A DNA stretch of 5,594 nt, taken from NCBI GenBank assembly GCA_015487985.1, contig WFOP01000133.1, forward strand, positions 1 through 5,594, read 5' to 3'. Of the stretch, positions 1 through 5,594 are shown piece after piece. Under the pieces are notes generated by a model that saw only the letters and a list, made by a program, of their open reading frames with translations, made no database searches and had not been told where the DNA came from. Within the stretch, counting starts at the first letter, position 1. Each line of letters begins with the position of its first letter. Position numbers and translations under genes: made by a program. This DNA is from Hyphomicrobiales bacterium (lineage in GTDB: Bacteria > Pseudomonadota > Alphaproteobacteria > Rhizobiales > Devosiaceae).

Positions 1-215
<215 letters not shown>

Positions 216-266
216 CACCCCTTTCTCCCGTAAGTTTTATTTCATCCGCCATCAAACTCAAATCAT

Positions 267-272
267 AAAGGA
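267..272 (+). promoter_or_regulatory. Ribosome binding site of glnA (AAAGGA)
   Basis: AAAGGA lies 7 nt before the ATG at 280. This decides the glnA start: the frame is open upstream as far as base 139, but the resulting extra residues lie in a shifted frame over the end of glnB and resemble nothing in glutamine synthetases. Confidence 0.8.
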
Positions 273-279
273 ACAACTG

Positions 280-1689
280 ATGAGTTCTGTGCAAGACATC
301 CTAAAACAAATCAAAGACGAGGATATTCGTTTCCTGGACCTGCGGTTCACCGATCCGCGCGGCAAGCTTCAGCACGTCACACTGGATGCAAGCATTGTCG
401 ATGAAGACATGTTTGAAGAAGGTGCCATGTTTGACGGCTCCTCCATCGCCGGCTGGAAAGCCATCAACGAAAGCGACATGGTGTTGATGCCCGATCCCGC
501 TTCCGCCTATGTTGACCCCTTCTTTGGTCAGGCCACCATGTCCATCAATTGCGACATTCTGGAACCTGCCACCTACCAGCCCTATAACCGCTGCCCCCGC
601 TCAACCGCCAAAAAAGCCGAGGCCTTTCTGAAATCTTCAGGCGCCGGCGATTCTGTTGTGTTCGGACCGGAGCCTGAATTTTTCCTGTTTGACGACGTCA
701 AATATGCGGCACAGCCCTACAATACCGGTTTCAAACTCGACCATTATGAACTGAGCACAAATTCCGACGCCGATTATGAAGCAGGCAACACCGGCCACCA
801 CGTCCCCATGAAAGGCGGTTATTTCCCTGTCCCCCCCGTGGACAGCGCCCAGGATATTCGCTCTGAAATGATTACCGTCATGGCCGACATGGGCGTGACA
901 ACTGAAAAACACCACCATGAGGTGGGCGCGGCCCAGCACGAACTGGGCATTAAATTTGCGCCCATGATTGAATCCGCCGACCAGGTGCAAATCTATAAAT
1001 ATGTCGTGCAACAGGTTGCCAACGCCTACGGCAAAACGGCAACATTCATGCCAAAGCCCGTCTTTGGCGACAACGGAAGCGGCATGCACTGCAACCAGTC
1101 CATCTGGAAAAACGGCAAGCCACTGTTTGCCGGTGACGAATATGCCGGATTGTCAAAGGAAGCCCTTTATTACATTGGGGGCGTAATCAAGCACGCCAAG
1201 GCAATCAACGCCTTCACCAACCCCTCCACCAACTCCTACAAGCGTCTGGTACCCGGTTATGAAGCGCCGGTCTTGCTGGCTTATTCTGCCCGTAACCGCT
1301 CTGCCTCCTGCCGTATTCCATTTGCACAGTCACCAAATGCAAAACGCGTTGAAGTGCGCTTCCCCGATCCCATGGCCAACCCCTATCTGGCCTTCTCCTG
1401 CCTGTTGATGGCGGGGCTGGACGGTATCGCCAACAAAATTGATCCCGGCGAAGCCATGGACAAGGATCTTTATGACCTTCCCCCCGAAGAACTTAAAGAA
1501 ATCCCCACCGTTGCAGGATCCCTGCGCGAAGCTCTGGAAGCACTGGACAAAGACCGTGACTTCTTAAAAGCGGGCGGCGTATTCGACGACGATCAGATTG
1601 ACGCCTATATTGAACTGAAAATGGAAGAGGTCATCCGCTTCGAACACACACCACATCCGGTTGAGTTCGAGTTGTACTACTCTGCATAA
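280..1689 (+). CDS. glnA: Type I glutamine synthetase (GSI-beta, adenylylated type)
   Basis: GlnA makes glutamine from glutamate, ammonia and ATP in the cytoplasm as a dodecamer and is the main entry point for ammonium. The gene encodes 469 aa, the same length as the enterobacterial enzyme. Family landmarks appear in order: FDGSSIAGW near residues 54-62; [10 protein letters not shown] with metal ligands E131 and E133; HHHEV with E214, then E221; the ATP-site signature [12 protein letters not shown] with H270 and S274; [23 protein letters not shown]; and RVEVRFPDP with E358 and R360. LYDLPPEE places the adenylylation tyrosine at Y398, the same number as in E. coli, so control by GlnE is expected. 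One residue differs from the enterobacterial protein at a nucleotide-contact position: N272 instead of His. I believe some other alphaproteobacterial GlnAs also have Asn there. The gene follows glnB and ends at a strong terminator. No sigma-54 promoter is visible in the 64-nt gap. Confidence 0.98.
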   Translation: MSSVQDILKQIKDEDIRFLDLRFTDPRGKLQHVTLDASIVDEDMFEEGAMFDGSSIAGWKAINESDMVLMPDPASAYVDPFFGQATMSINCDILEPATYQPYNRCPRSTAKKAEAFLKSSGAGDSVVFGPEPEFFLFDDVKYAAQPYNTGFKLDHYELSTNSDADYEAGNTGHHVPMKGGYFPVPPVDSAQDIRSEMITVMADMGVTTEKHHHEVGAAQHELGIKFAPMIESADQVQIYKYVVQQVANAYGKTATFMPKPVFGDNGSGMHCNQSIWKNGKPLFAGDEYAGLSKEALYYIGGVIKHAKAINAFTNPSTNSYKRLVPGYEAPVLLAYSARNRSASCRIPFAQSPNAKRVEVRFPDPMANPYLAFSCLLMAGLDGIANKIDPGEAMDKDLYDLPPEELKEIPTVAGSLREALEALDKDRDFLKAGGVFDDDQIDAYIELKMEEVIRFEHTPHPVEFELYYSA

Positions 1690-1706
1690 CCTTCTCAAGA
1701 AGAAGG
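1690..1706 (+). other. Small inverted repeat directly after the glnA stop
   Basis: CCTTCT and AGAAGG are perfect 6-bp arms around a 5-nt loop, starting one base after the glnA TAA. No T-run follows, so it is not a terminator by itself. It may stabilise the mRNA 3' end or be chance. Confidence 0.3.
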
Positions 1707-1723
1707 ACGTTCTCCCTAACCTT

Positions 1724-1750
1724 TGGGGCCCTGCGGGGCCCCATTTTTTT
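1724..1750 (+). terminator. Rho-independent terminator of glnB-glnA
   Basis: TGGGGCCC and GGGCCCCA form a perfect 8-bp, almost all G/C stem with a TGCG loop. Seven T residues follow immediately. It starts 34 nt past the glnA stop and acts in the plus direction only: no matching A-run lies on the left for the convergent gene. Confidence 0.93.
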
Positions 1751-1766
1751 GGCGGCCACAAACAGT

Positions 1767-1796
1767 TTACAATAACACCGGTTACAATAACATCGG
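1767..1796. repeat. 15-bp tandem duplication between convergent genes
   Basis: TTACAATAACACCGG (1767-1781) is followed without a gap by TTACAATAACATCGG (1782-1796), differing at one base. It lies between the glnA terminator and the stop codon of the amine oxidase gene, in DNA that codes for nothing visible. A simple replication-slippage duplication is the likeliest origin. A role in the 3' end of the minus-strand transcript cannot be excluded. Confidence 0.8.
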
Positions 1797-1818
1797 GTTC
1801 AAAACAGCATCATCAATG

Positions 1819-3033
1819 TTATGAATAAGAGCTTTTAAGCGTTGCAACGGCACGTTCAACAATATCCTGGTCAGACAGACCGGACAACTCAAGCGCCGGC
1901 GGCCCCCCGTTAAAAGCCAGTATTATGGGCCGGTCCAAATATTTGTATAGATTGAGCCATTGATTGAATTGTCCCCTTGGAAAACCATTTTCAGGCGTCA
2001 CAATCCAAGTCACATCCCGATCCCAGAACGGTTCCTCAAATACCAGATACAGCTTGTCGAGTGTCCCCATTCCCAGCCGCTCGATCGCTTGCTGCTTGGC
2101 CTCAGGTAGCGGGGGGTTAAAGCCAACCATACCTTTTTTCAACACACCAAGCGGCAGCGTTACGATCACCGCATCAAAACTGGCAGTCCCCTTGTTAGAA
2201 GCAACTTTAACACCACCAGCATCATAAGAAACCGCCACTACTTCTTCTGATTTTCTTATCGTATAATTGCCGGCAAGCGGACTGAGAATGCTTTCATATC
2301 CTGCGGGGAAAATCACATCCTCTCCCGGATACTCATCTTCATCCATATAGGCATCAAAGTTTAGCTCGCTGATATCAGCCCCTGCATCATGTTGTATCAA
2401 CACTACATTTTCAAGCCAGTCCGGTGCATCTTCATCCATGATCAGCCGCCCCCCTGCCCCCCGAATGACATAGCTCTCGTCTGTAACAATCGTTTGTGCA
2501 TCGGCCTCACGAGCAAGTTTTGTCAGGGGGTTATTGCGCACGCCGTGAATCCAGCTTGCCCCCATATCGAGAGGGACACCCAAAGAGTTATCGCTCCAGA
2601 CGCGGCCACCAATCCGCTCGCGTGCCTCAAAGACAATTACTGATTTTCCATCATCTGAAAGCATTTTTGCAGCCGCCAATCCGGCAATGCCCGCCCCAAC
2701 AATAGCAATGCGAGTAGCATCAGATGGCTTGATTTCCTTCGCGGTCGAAATTCCACTTTCATACGCAGCATGCACAGTACTGCTTTGCGTCGGATGTACA
2801 GATTCTCCGGCAAAATAAACACGTTTCTGGATAGGCTCACCCAAAGTAACCCGATCGCGCTGGCTTGCCCCCTTTGCCACATAGGAATATGCACCGAATG
2901 AAAAGGGATCGCGGCTCCAGTTCGTGCGCAAGTATCCCAATAGTGGAGCACCGCCAGCCTGCGCACCCCGCCAGGGAATAAAAGACCCGGCAGCCCCCAA
3001 TGATATCATTTTAATCAAGTCACGACGCTTCAT
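1819..3033 (-). CDS. Flavin amine oxidase with rotated (circularly permuted) domain order, Tat-exported
   Basis: Flavin-containing amine oxidases (polyamine oxidase/MAO/LSD1 superfamily) oxidise amines with FAD and O2, giving aldehyde or imine, H2O2 and often ammonia. The product is 404 aa from the ATG at 3033. Residues 1-26 are a twin-arginine signal (KRRDLIKM, hydrophobic stretch, AQA before the likely cleavage), so it probably acts in the periplasm. Residues about 30-102 are the block that normally ends these enzymes: LGYLRTNWSRDPFSFGAYSY (32-51), FAGE (74-77), STVHAAYESG (85-94). Only then comes the usual N-terminal FAD motif GAGIAGLAAAKM (113-124), with E136, GGR (142-144) and GASWIHG (158-164). 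GTLDK327LYLVF carries the lysine matching LSD1 K661 and maize PAO K300. The protein ends at VATLKSSYS, the helix that normally precedes the displaced block, so no core part seems lost. An in-frame ATG at 3069 would add 12 residues but lacks a ribosome site. The substrate is unknown. Its GC content looks somewhat lower than parE in short hand-counted samples. Confidence 0.9.
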   Translation of the reverse strand: MKRRDLIKMISLGAAGSFIPWRGAQAGGAPLLGYLRTNWSRDPFSFGAYSYVAKGASQRDRVTLGEPIQKRVYFAGESVHPTQSSTVHAAYESGISTAKEIKPSDATRIAIVGAGIAGLAAAKMLSDDGKSVIVFEARERIGGRVWSDNSLGVPLDMGASWIHGVRNNPLTKLAREADAQTIVTDESYVIRGAGGRLIMDEDAPDWLENVVLIQHDAGADISELNFDAYMDEDEYPGEDVIFPAGYESILSPLAGNYTIRKSEEVVAVSYDAGGVKVASNKGTASFDAVIVTLPLGVLKKGMVGFNPPLPEAKQQAIERLGMGTLDKLYLVFEEPFWDRDVTWIVTPENGFPRGQFNQWLNLYKYLDRPIILAFNGGPPALELSGLSDQDIVERAVATLKSSYS

Positions 3034-3040
3034 TCGGTTT

Positions 3041-3045
3041 TCCCT
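3041..3045 (-). promoter_or_regulatory. Ribosome binding site of the amine oxidase gene (AGGGA)
   Basis: On the minus strand AGGGA stands 7 nt before the ATG at 3033. That start puts the twin arginines at residues 3-4, a normal short Tat n-region. The alternative ATG at 3069 has no such site and overlaps the candidate -10 box, so 3033 is preferred. Confidence 0.7.
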
Positions 3046-3052
3046 GAAAGCA

Positions 3053-3094
3053 AACACACTGCATATCATACGCCATCATCTGGCGAACACACTG
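3053..3094 (-). promoter_or_regulatory. Candidate promoter/operator of the amine oxidase gene
   Basis: On the minus strand TATGAT (plus positions 3065-3070) matches the -10 consensus at 5 of 6 bases and would start transcription about 20-25 nt before the ATG at 3033. No good -35 box is seen at 16-18 nt. Two exact copies of CAGTGTGTT (plus 3053-3061 and 3086-3094, 33 bp apart or about three helical turns) flank it. Between them lies the inverted repeat CGCCA-TCATC-TGGCG (3071-3085). Repeats around a -10 box suggest control by a DNA-binding regulator. This is inference from layout only. Confidence 0.4.
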
Positions 3095-3117
3095 TATTAG
3101 CGGTGGCGGTCTACTAA

Positions 3118-3149
3118 GCAAACTCAATCAAGCGAGCGAGCGAGTTTGC
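3118..3149. repeat. Inverted repeat, 8-bp arms, 16-nt spacer
   Basis: GCAAACTC (3118-3125) and GAGTTTGC (3142-3149) are perfect complements around a 16-nt spacer containing most of the AGCG microrepeat. On the minus strand it lies downstream of the small-ORF candidate ending at 3187 and upstream of the amine oxidase promoter region. There is no T-run on either side, so an intrinsic terminator is not supported; a regulator site or mRNA hairpin is possible. Confidence 0.55.
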
Positions 3150-3186
3150 AATCAGCAATCCCGCTTAAAAAGCCTCGCAACTAAAA

Positions 3187-3360
3187 TCAAAGAAAATAAA
3201 ACAGGCTCGCCAACGCAAACAGGGTCATGGAGTGCGAAAGACGAAGATGGGCAAGCCGGTACGCAAAACTAAAAAATCCGGCCCGCAACCATCCGGTCGC
3301 GAAGTCATTTGGAACACCGGCAGCTTGATAATTCTCGCCGCCTTCAAATTGTCTTCGCAT
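3187..3360 (-). CDS. Small ORF candidate, 57 aa, unknown function
   Basis: I do not recognise this product. Read from the ATG at 3358-3360 it gives 57 aa, starting MRRQFEGGENYQAAG and ending in a hydrophobic tail (MTLFALASLFYFL). GGAG stands 7 nt before the ATG, a good ribosome site. The frame is also open upstream to a TTG at 3459, but no ribosome site supports that longer form. Both the ribosome site and the start codon lie inside the inverted repeat 3357-3388. The hydrophobic C-terminus could be a single membrane segment. It may equally be a chance ORF in non-coding DNA: it matches no family I know and has no operon partner. Confidence 0.22.
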   Translation of the reverse strand: MRRQFEGGENYQAAGVPNDFATGWLRAGFFSFAYRLAHLRLSHSMTLFALASLFYFL

Positions 3361-3388
3361 ACGGTTACTCCATACAAATTCCGTATGC
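3357..3388. repeat. Inverted repeat, 8-bp arms, 16-nt spacer, over small-ORF start
   Basis: GCATACGG (3357-3364) and CCGTATGC (3381-3388) are perfect complements around a 16-nt spacer, the same geometry as the repeat at 3118-3149. In a minus-strand transcript the hairpin would put GGAG in the loop and the ATG of the 57-aa candidate in the closing stem, as if gating its translation. The alternative is an operator. Confidence 0.5.
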
Positions 3389-3572
3389 CCGCAATCTAAC
3401 ACCGAGCACTTAAAAAAGTGTCGACACGCCGCTAACCAGTTGGCAAGATTCCCTAACAAAACCTCATCACCCCGCCAGCCCCCCGATTTCCGGGAAACTC
3501 TTTAGATAATTGAATTATGCCGGCGTAAAATTGTGAGAAAAAACAACGCCAACCCAACATGCCTGTGCCATT

Positions 3573-3600
3573 TTGGTATGCTATTGAAAGACGGTATTAT
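3573..3600 (+). promoter_or_regulatory. Candidate sigma-70 promoter of parE
   Basis: TTGGTA (3573-3578; 4 of 6 bases of the -35 consensus) and TATTAT (3595-3600; 5 of 6 of the -10 consensus) are separated by 16 nt. Transcription would start near 3607, leaving a leader of about 35 nt before the ATG at 3641. It is the best-placed promoter-like pair I found before parE. Confidence 0.45.
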
Positions 3601-3606
3601 TGATTC

Positions 3607-3624
3607 GGCGAAAATTTCTTCGCC
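3607..3624 (+). other. Hairpin in the parE leader
   Basis: GGCGAA and TTCGCC form a perfect 6-bp stem with a 6-nt AT-rich loop, ending 16 nt before the parE ATG. It would sit at the very 5' end of a transcript from the promoter at 3573-3600. It could protect the mRNA end or be a protein site. It has no T-run and is not a terminator. Confidence 0.35.
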
Positions 3625-3640
3625 CCGAGCGGAACCTAAA

Positions 3641-5594
3641 ATGAGCCAAACCAACGATTTATTTGCCGGCACCAGTGAGCCAGCCCCCGGACAGGACAAA
3701 AAGGTCGATGGCTATTCAGCCGCTGACATTGAGGTCCTTGAGGGGCTTGAGCCGGTGCGCCGCCGCCCGGGCATGTATATCGGGGGAACTGACGCCACCG
3801 CCCTGCACCATCTGTTTGCCGAAGTCATTGACAACTCGATGGACGAAGCCATCGCCGGTCATGCCTCGCGCATCGAGGTACATCTGGGCGAAGACGGGTT
3901 TTTGACCGTTTCGGACAATGGGCGGGGCATTCCGGTTGGTGCCCACCCAAAATTTCCCGACAAATCCGCCCTTGAAATTATTATGACCACCCTGCACGCC
4001 GGGGGTAAATTCGACTCCAAGGCCTATGAGACATCCGGCGGCCTGCACGGGGTGGGCGTGTCTGTGGTCAATGCCCTTTCCGACGCGTTGCGGGTGGAAG
4101 TGGCCATCGAGCAAACCCTTTATGTGCAGGAATATTCCCGGGGCCACGCCAGGGGACCGCTCTCTCAGGGCGAAAAAGTCCACAACCGGCGCGGCACCAC
4201 AATCCGCTTCCATCCCGATGCCCAGATTTTTGGCCCCAAGGCAAAATTCTCCGCCGCCCGCCTGTTCAAAATGGCGCGCGCAAAAGCCTACCTGTTTGGC
4301 GGCGTGGAAATTCGCTGGTCCTGCGATGATGCGCTGGCCACAGATGACGTACCCGCCAAGGCCGTATTTCATTATCCCGGCGGCCTGCGCGATTTCATGG
4401 AAGGGCGCATAGAAGGGCAGCAGCGCATTGTAGACGACATATTTTCCGGCAGCAGCGGCAAGCCCGGCACCCACGGCTATACCGAATGGGCCATTTCCTG
4501 GTTCGTTGGCGACGGTTTTACCTCCTCTTATTGCAACACGGTGCCCACCCGCGATGGCGGCGCCCACGAATCGGGCCTGCGCACCGCAATTTTGCGCTCT
4601 TTGAAAGCCTATGCTGAACTCACGGGCAATAAACGCGCTTCCATAATCAATGCTGATGACGTGCTTTCCCACTGCGGGGCGATGCTCTCGGTATTTATGC
4701 GCGAGCCTGAATTCGTCGGTCAGACCAAAGATCGTTTGGCCTCCACCGAAGCGACAAAAATCGTTGACACCGCCATTCGGGATGCCTTCGACCAATGGCT
4801 GGGCAGCGCCCCCAATCAGGCCAACAAACTTCTGGAATGGGCGCTGGATCGCGCCGAAGAACGTCTGCGCCGCCGCAAACAAAAAGAAATCGACCGCCAA
4901 AGCGCCACCCGGCGCCTGCGCCTGCCGGGCAAACTTGCCGATTGTTCCTCAAGTGCCGCCCAGGGGGCTGAACTGTTCATTGTGGAAGGGGACAGCGCCG
5001 GCGGCTCGGCCAAACAGGCCCGCAACCGCAAGCACCAGGCGGTACTTCCCCTGCGCGGTAAAATCCTTAACGTCGCCGGCGTATCTCGAGAAAAACTCGC
5101 CGCCAATCAACAGATTGGCGATATAATTCAAGCCCTTGGGGTTGGCACCCGCGAGCGTTATTCAGAAGATGACCTGCGGTACGATAAAATCATTATCATG
5201 ACTGATGCCGATGTGGACGGCGCGCATATCGCCTCCCTTTTGATGACCCTCTTCTTTAAGGAAATGCCCCAACTCATTGACAATGGGCACCTTTACCTTG
5301 CCTTGCCTCCCCTGTTCCGCATGACGCAGGGCGACAATACTCACTATGCCCGCGACGATGCCCACCGCGACGAATTACTGGAAACCCAGTTCCATAAGCG
5401 CTCAAAGGTGGATGTCACCCGCTTTAAGGGTCTGGGGGAAATGCCCCACCAGCACCTCAAAGAAACCACCATGGCACCACAAACCCGCACATTGCTTCAG
5501 GTCAGCATCAAGCATGACCGCACAATCACCAACAAGGCGGTGGATGACCTGATGGGAAACAAGCCCGAGATGCGTTTTGCCTTTATTCAAAGCA
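3641..5594 (+). CDS. parE: DNA topoisomerase IV subunit B (3' end just outside window)
   Basis: ParE is the ATPase subunit of topoisomerase IV, which with ParC separates linked daughter chromosomes. The frame is open from the ATG at 3641 to the right edge: 651 codons, no stop and no frameshift. The GHKL ATPase comes first: RRPGMYIG (41-48), Mg-ATP residue N65 in EVIDNSMDEA, DNGRGIP (92-98), GGLHGVGV (133-140). The transducer follows with QTK (361-363), whose lysine contacts the ATP gamma-phosphate. The TOPRIM domain has EGDSAGG (449-455) and DADVDG (522-527), the metal acids, then RFKGLGEM (594-601). There is no large TOPRIM insertion. Overall similarity is to alphaproteobacterial ParE rather than GyrB (for example QTKDRL, and HLFAEVIDNSMDEA instead of the GyrB-type VVDNAIDEALAG). 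The last residues, KPEMRFAFIQS, are near the usual C-terminus, so probably only about 5-15 residues are missing. The ribosome site is weak: GGA, 7 nt before the ATG. Confidence 0.95.
   Translation, partial: MSQTNDLFAGTSEPAPGQDKKVDGYSAADIEVLEGLEPVRRRPGMYIGGTDATALHHLFAEVIDNSMDEAIAGHASRIEVHLGEDGFLTVSDNGRGIPVGAHPKFPDKSALEIIMTTLHAGGKFDSKAYETSGGLHGVGVSVVNALSDALRVEVAIEQTLYVQEYSRGHARGPLSQGEKVHNRRGTTIRFHPDAQIFGPKAKFSAARLFKMARAKAYLFGGVEIRWSCDDALATDDVPAKAVFHYPGGLRDFMEGRIEGQQRIVDDIFSGSSGKPGTHGYTEWAISWFVGDGFTSSYCNTVPTRDGGAHESGLRTAILRSLKAYAELTGNKRASIINADDVLSHCGAMLSVFMREPEFVGQTKDRLASTEATKIVDTAIRDAFDQWLGSAPNQANKLLEWALDRAEERLRRRKQKEIDRQSATRRLRLPGKLADCSSSAAQGAELFIVEGDSAGGSAKQARNRKHQAVLPLRGKILNVAGVSREKLAANQQIGDIIQALGVGTRERYSEDDLRYDKIIIMTDADVDGAHIASLLMTLFFKEMPQLIDNGHLYLALPPLFRMTQGDNTHYARDDAHRDELLETQFHKRSKVDVTRFKGLGEMPHQHLKETTMAPQTRTLLQVSIKHDRTITNKAVDDLMGNKPEMRFAFIQS

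Larger units (their letters stand above)
3095..3572. other. Long intergenic region, mostly unassigned
   Basis: This is the unassigned part of the gap between the divergent amine oxidase and parE genes. It is AT-richer than the flanking genes in the stretch I counted (26 G/C in bases 3181-3240). It contains an AGCG microrepeat (3131-3144), two hairpin-forming inverted repeats (listed separately), one weak minus-strand small ORF (listed separately), and two short palindromes: TTTCCGGGAAA (3487-3497) and ATAATTGAATTAT (3506-3518). I see no tRNA, no riboswitch class I recognise, no transposon ends and no leftover of a flavin amine oxidase. Confidence 0.5.

Noticed and set aside
637..1089. 150-aa open frame antisense to glnA
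   Set aside because: Shadow of a highly conserved glnA segment, without a family match.
1750..1818. Remnant of a canonical C-terminal amine oxidase segment after the stop
   Set aside because: Read downstream of the minus-strand stop, no frame resembles GYLRTNW or FAGE-type sequence. The gene is therefore not simply truncated with its tail left behind.
3131..3144. AGCG microrepeat as a phase-variable tract
   Set aside because: Only three and a half units and not within a reading frame or promoter spacer.
3276..3296. Minus-strand terminator at the repeated ATCCGG with adjoining T-run
   Set aside because: Only a 4-bp CCGG stem forms before the T-run, and it lies inside the small-ORF candidate; too weak to call.
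3502..3699. 65-aa minus-strand frame overlapping the parE start
   Set aside because: It overlaps the parE promoter, leader and first codons, has no convincing ribosome site and resembles nothing known.
3716..4900. 394-aa open frame antisense to parE
   Set aside because: Codon-bias shadow of a GC-rich gene. The opposite frame has every ParE motif intact; the antisense product is Gly/Ala/Phe-rich and has no recognisable domain.

Overview
The window looks like the chromosome of a free-living alphaproteobacterium. The glnB-glnA pair and the ParE sequence (the stretch around RRRPGMYIGGTD and the HLFAEVIDNSMDEA segment) are of the alphaproteobacterial kind. I cannot name a genus. There are no RNA genes, insertion sequences, CRISPR arrays or phage signals.

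Layout. At 1-215 (+) is the 3' part of glnB (PII nitrogen sensor), followed after 64 nt by a complete glnA (280-1689, +; type I glutamine synthetase, 469 aa) and a strong intrinsic terminator (1724-1750). Converging on it from the other strand is a flavin amine oxidase gene (1819-3033, -). A gap of about 600 bp (3034-3640) holds the amine oxidase promoter region, several inverted repeats, one weak small-ORF candidate (3187-3360, -) and the likely parE promoter. parE (topoisomerase IV subunit B) starts at 3641 (+) and runs off the right edge, probably only a few codons before its stop.

The part most worth attention is the amine oxidase. Its segments appear in the wrong order. The block that normally ends a flavin amine oxidase (GYLRTNWSRDPFSFGAYSY, then FAGE, then STVHAAYESG) lies at the N-terminus, directly behind a twin-arginine signal peptide. 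The Rossmann GAGIAG motif that normally begins the protein comes only at about residue 112. The protein ends in the helix that normally precedes the displaced block. Nothing essential seems missing: the order is rotated, as in a circular permutation. The conserved lysine (K327) and both FAD-contact regions are present, so the enzyme is probably active and exported already folded with FAD.

How the genes fit together. GlnB and GlnA form the usual ammonium-assimilation pair: PII reports 2-oxoglutarate and glutamine status, and GlnA fixes ammonia under control by adenylylation of Y398. A periplasmic amine oxidase could release ammonia from amines for GlnA, but adjacency in convergent orientation is weak evidence for that link. 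parE is an unrelated housekeeping gene.
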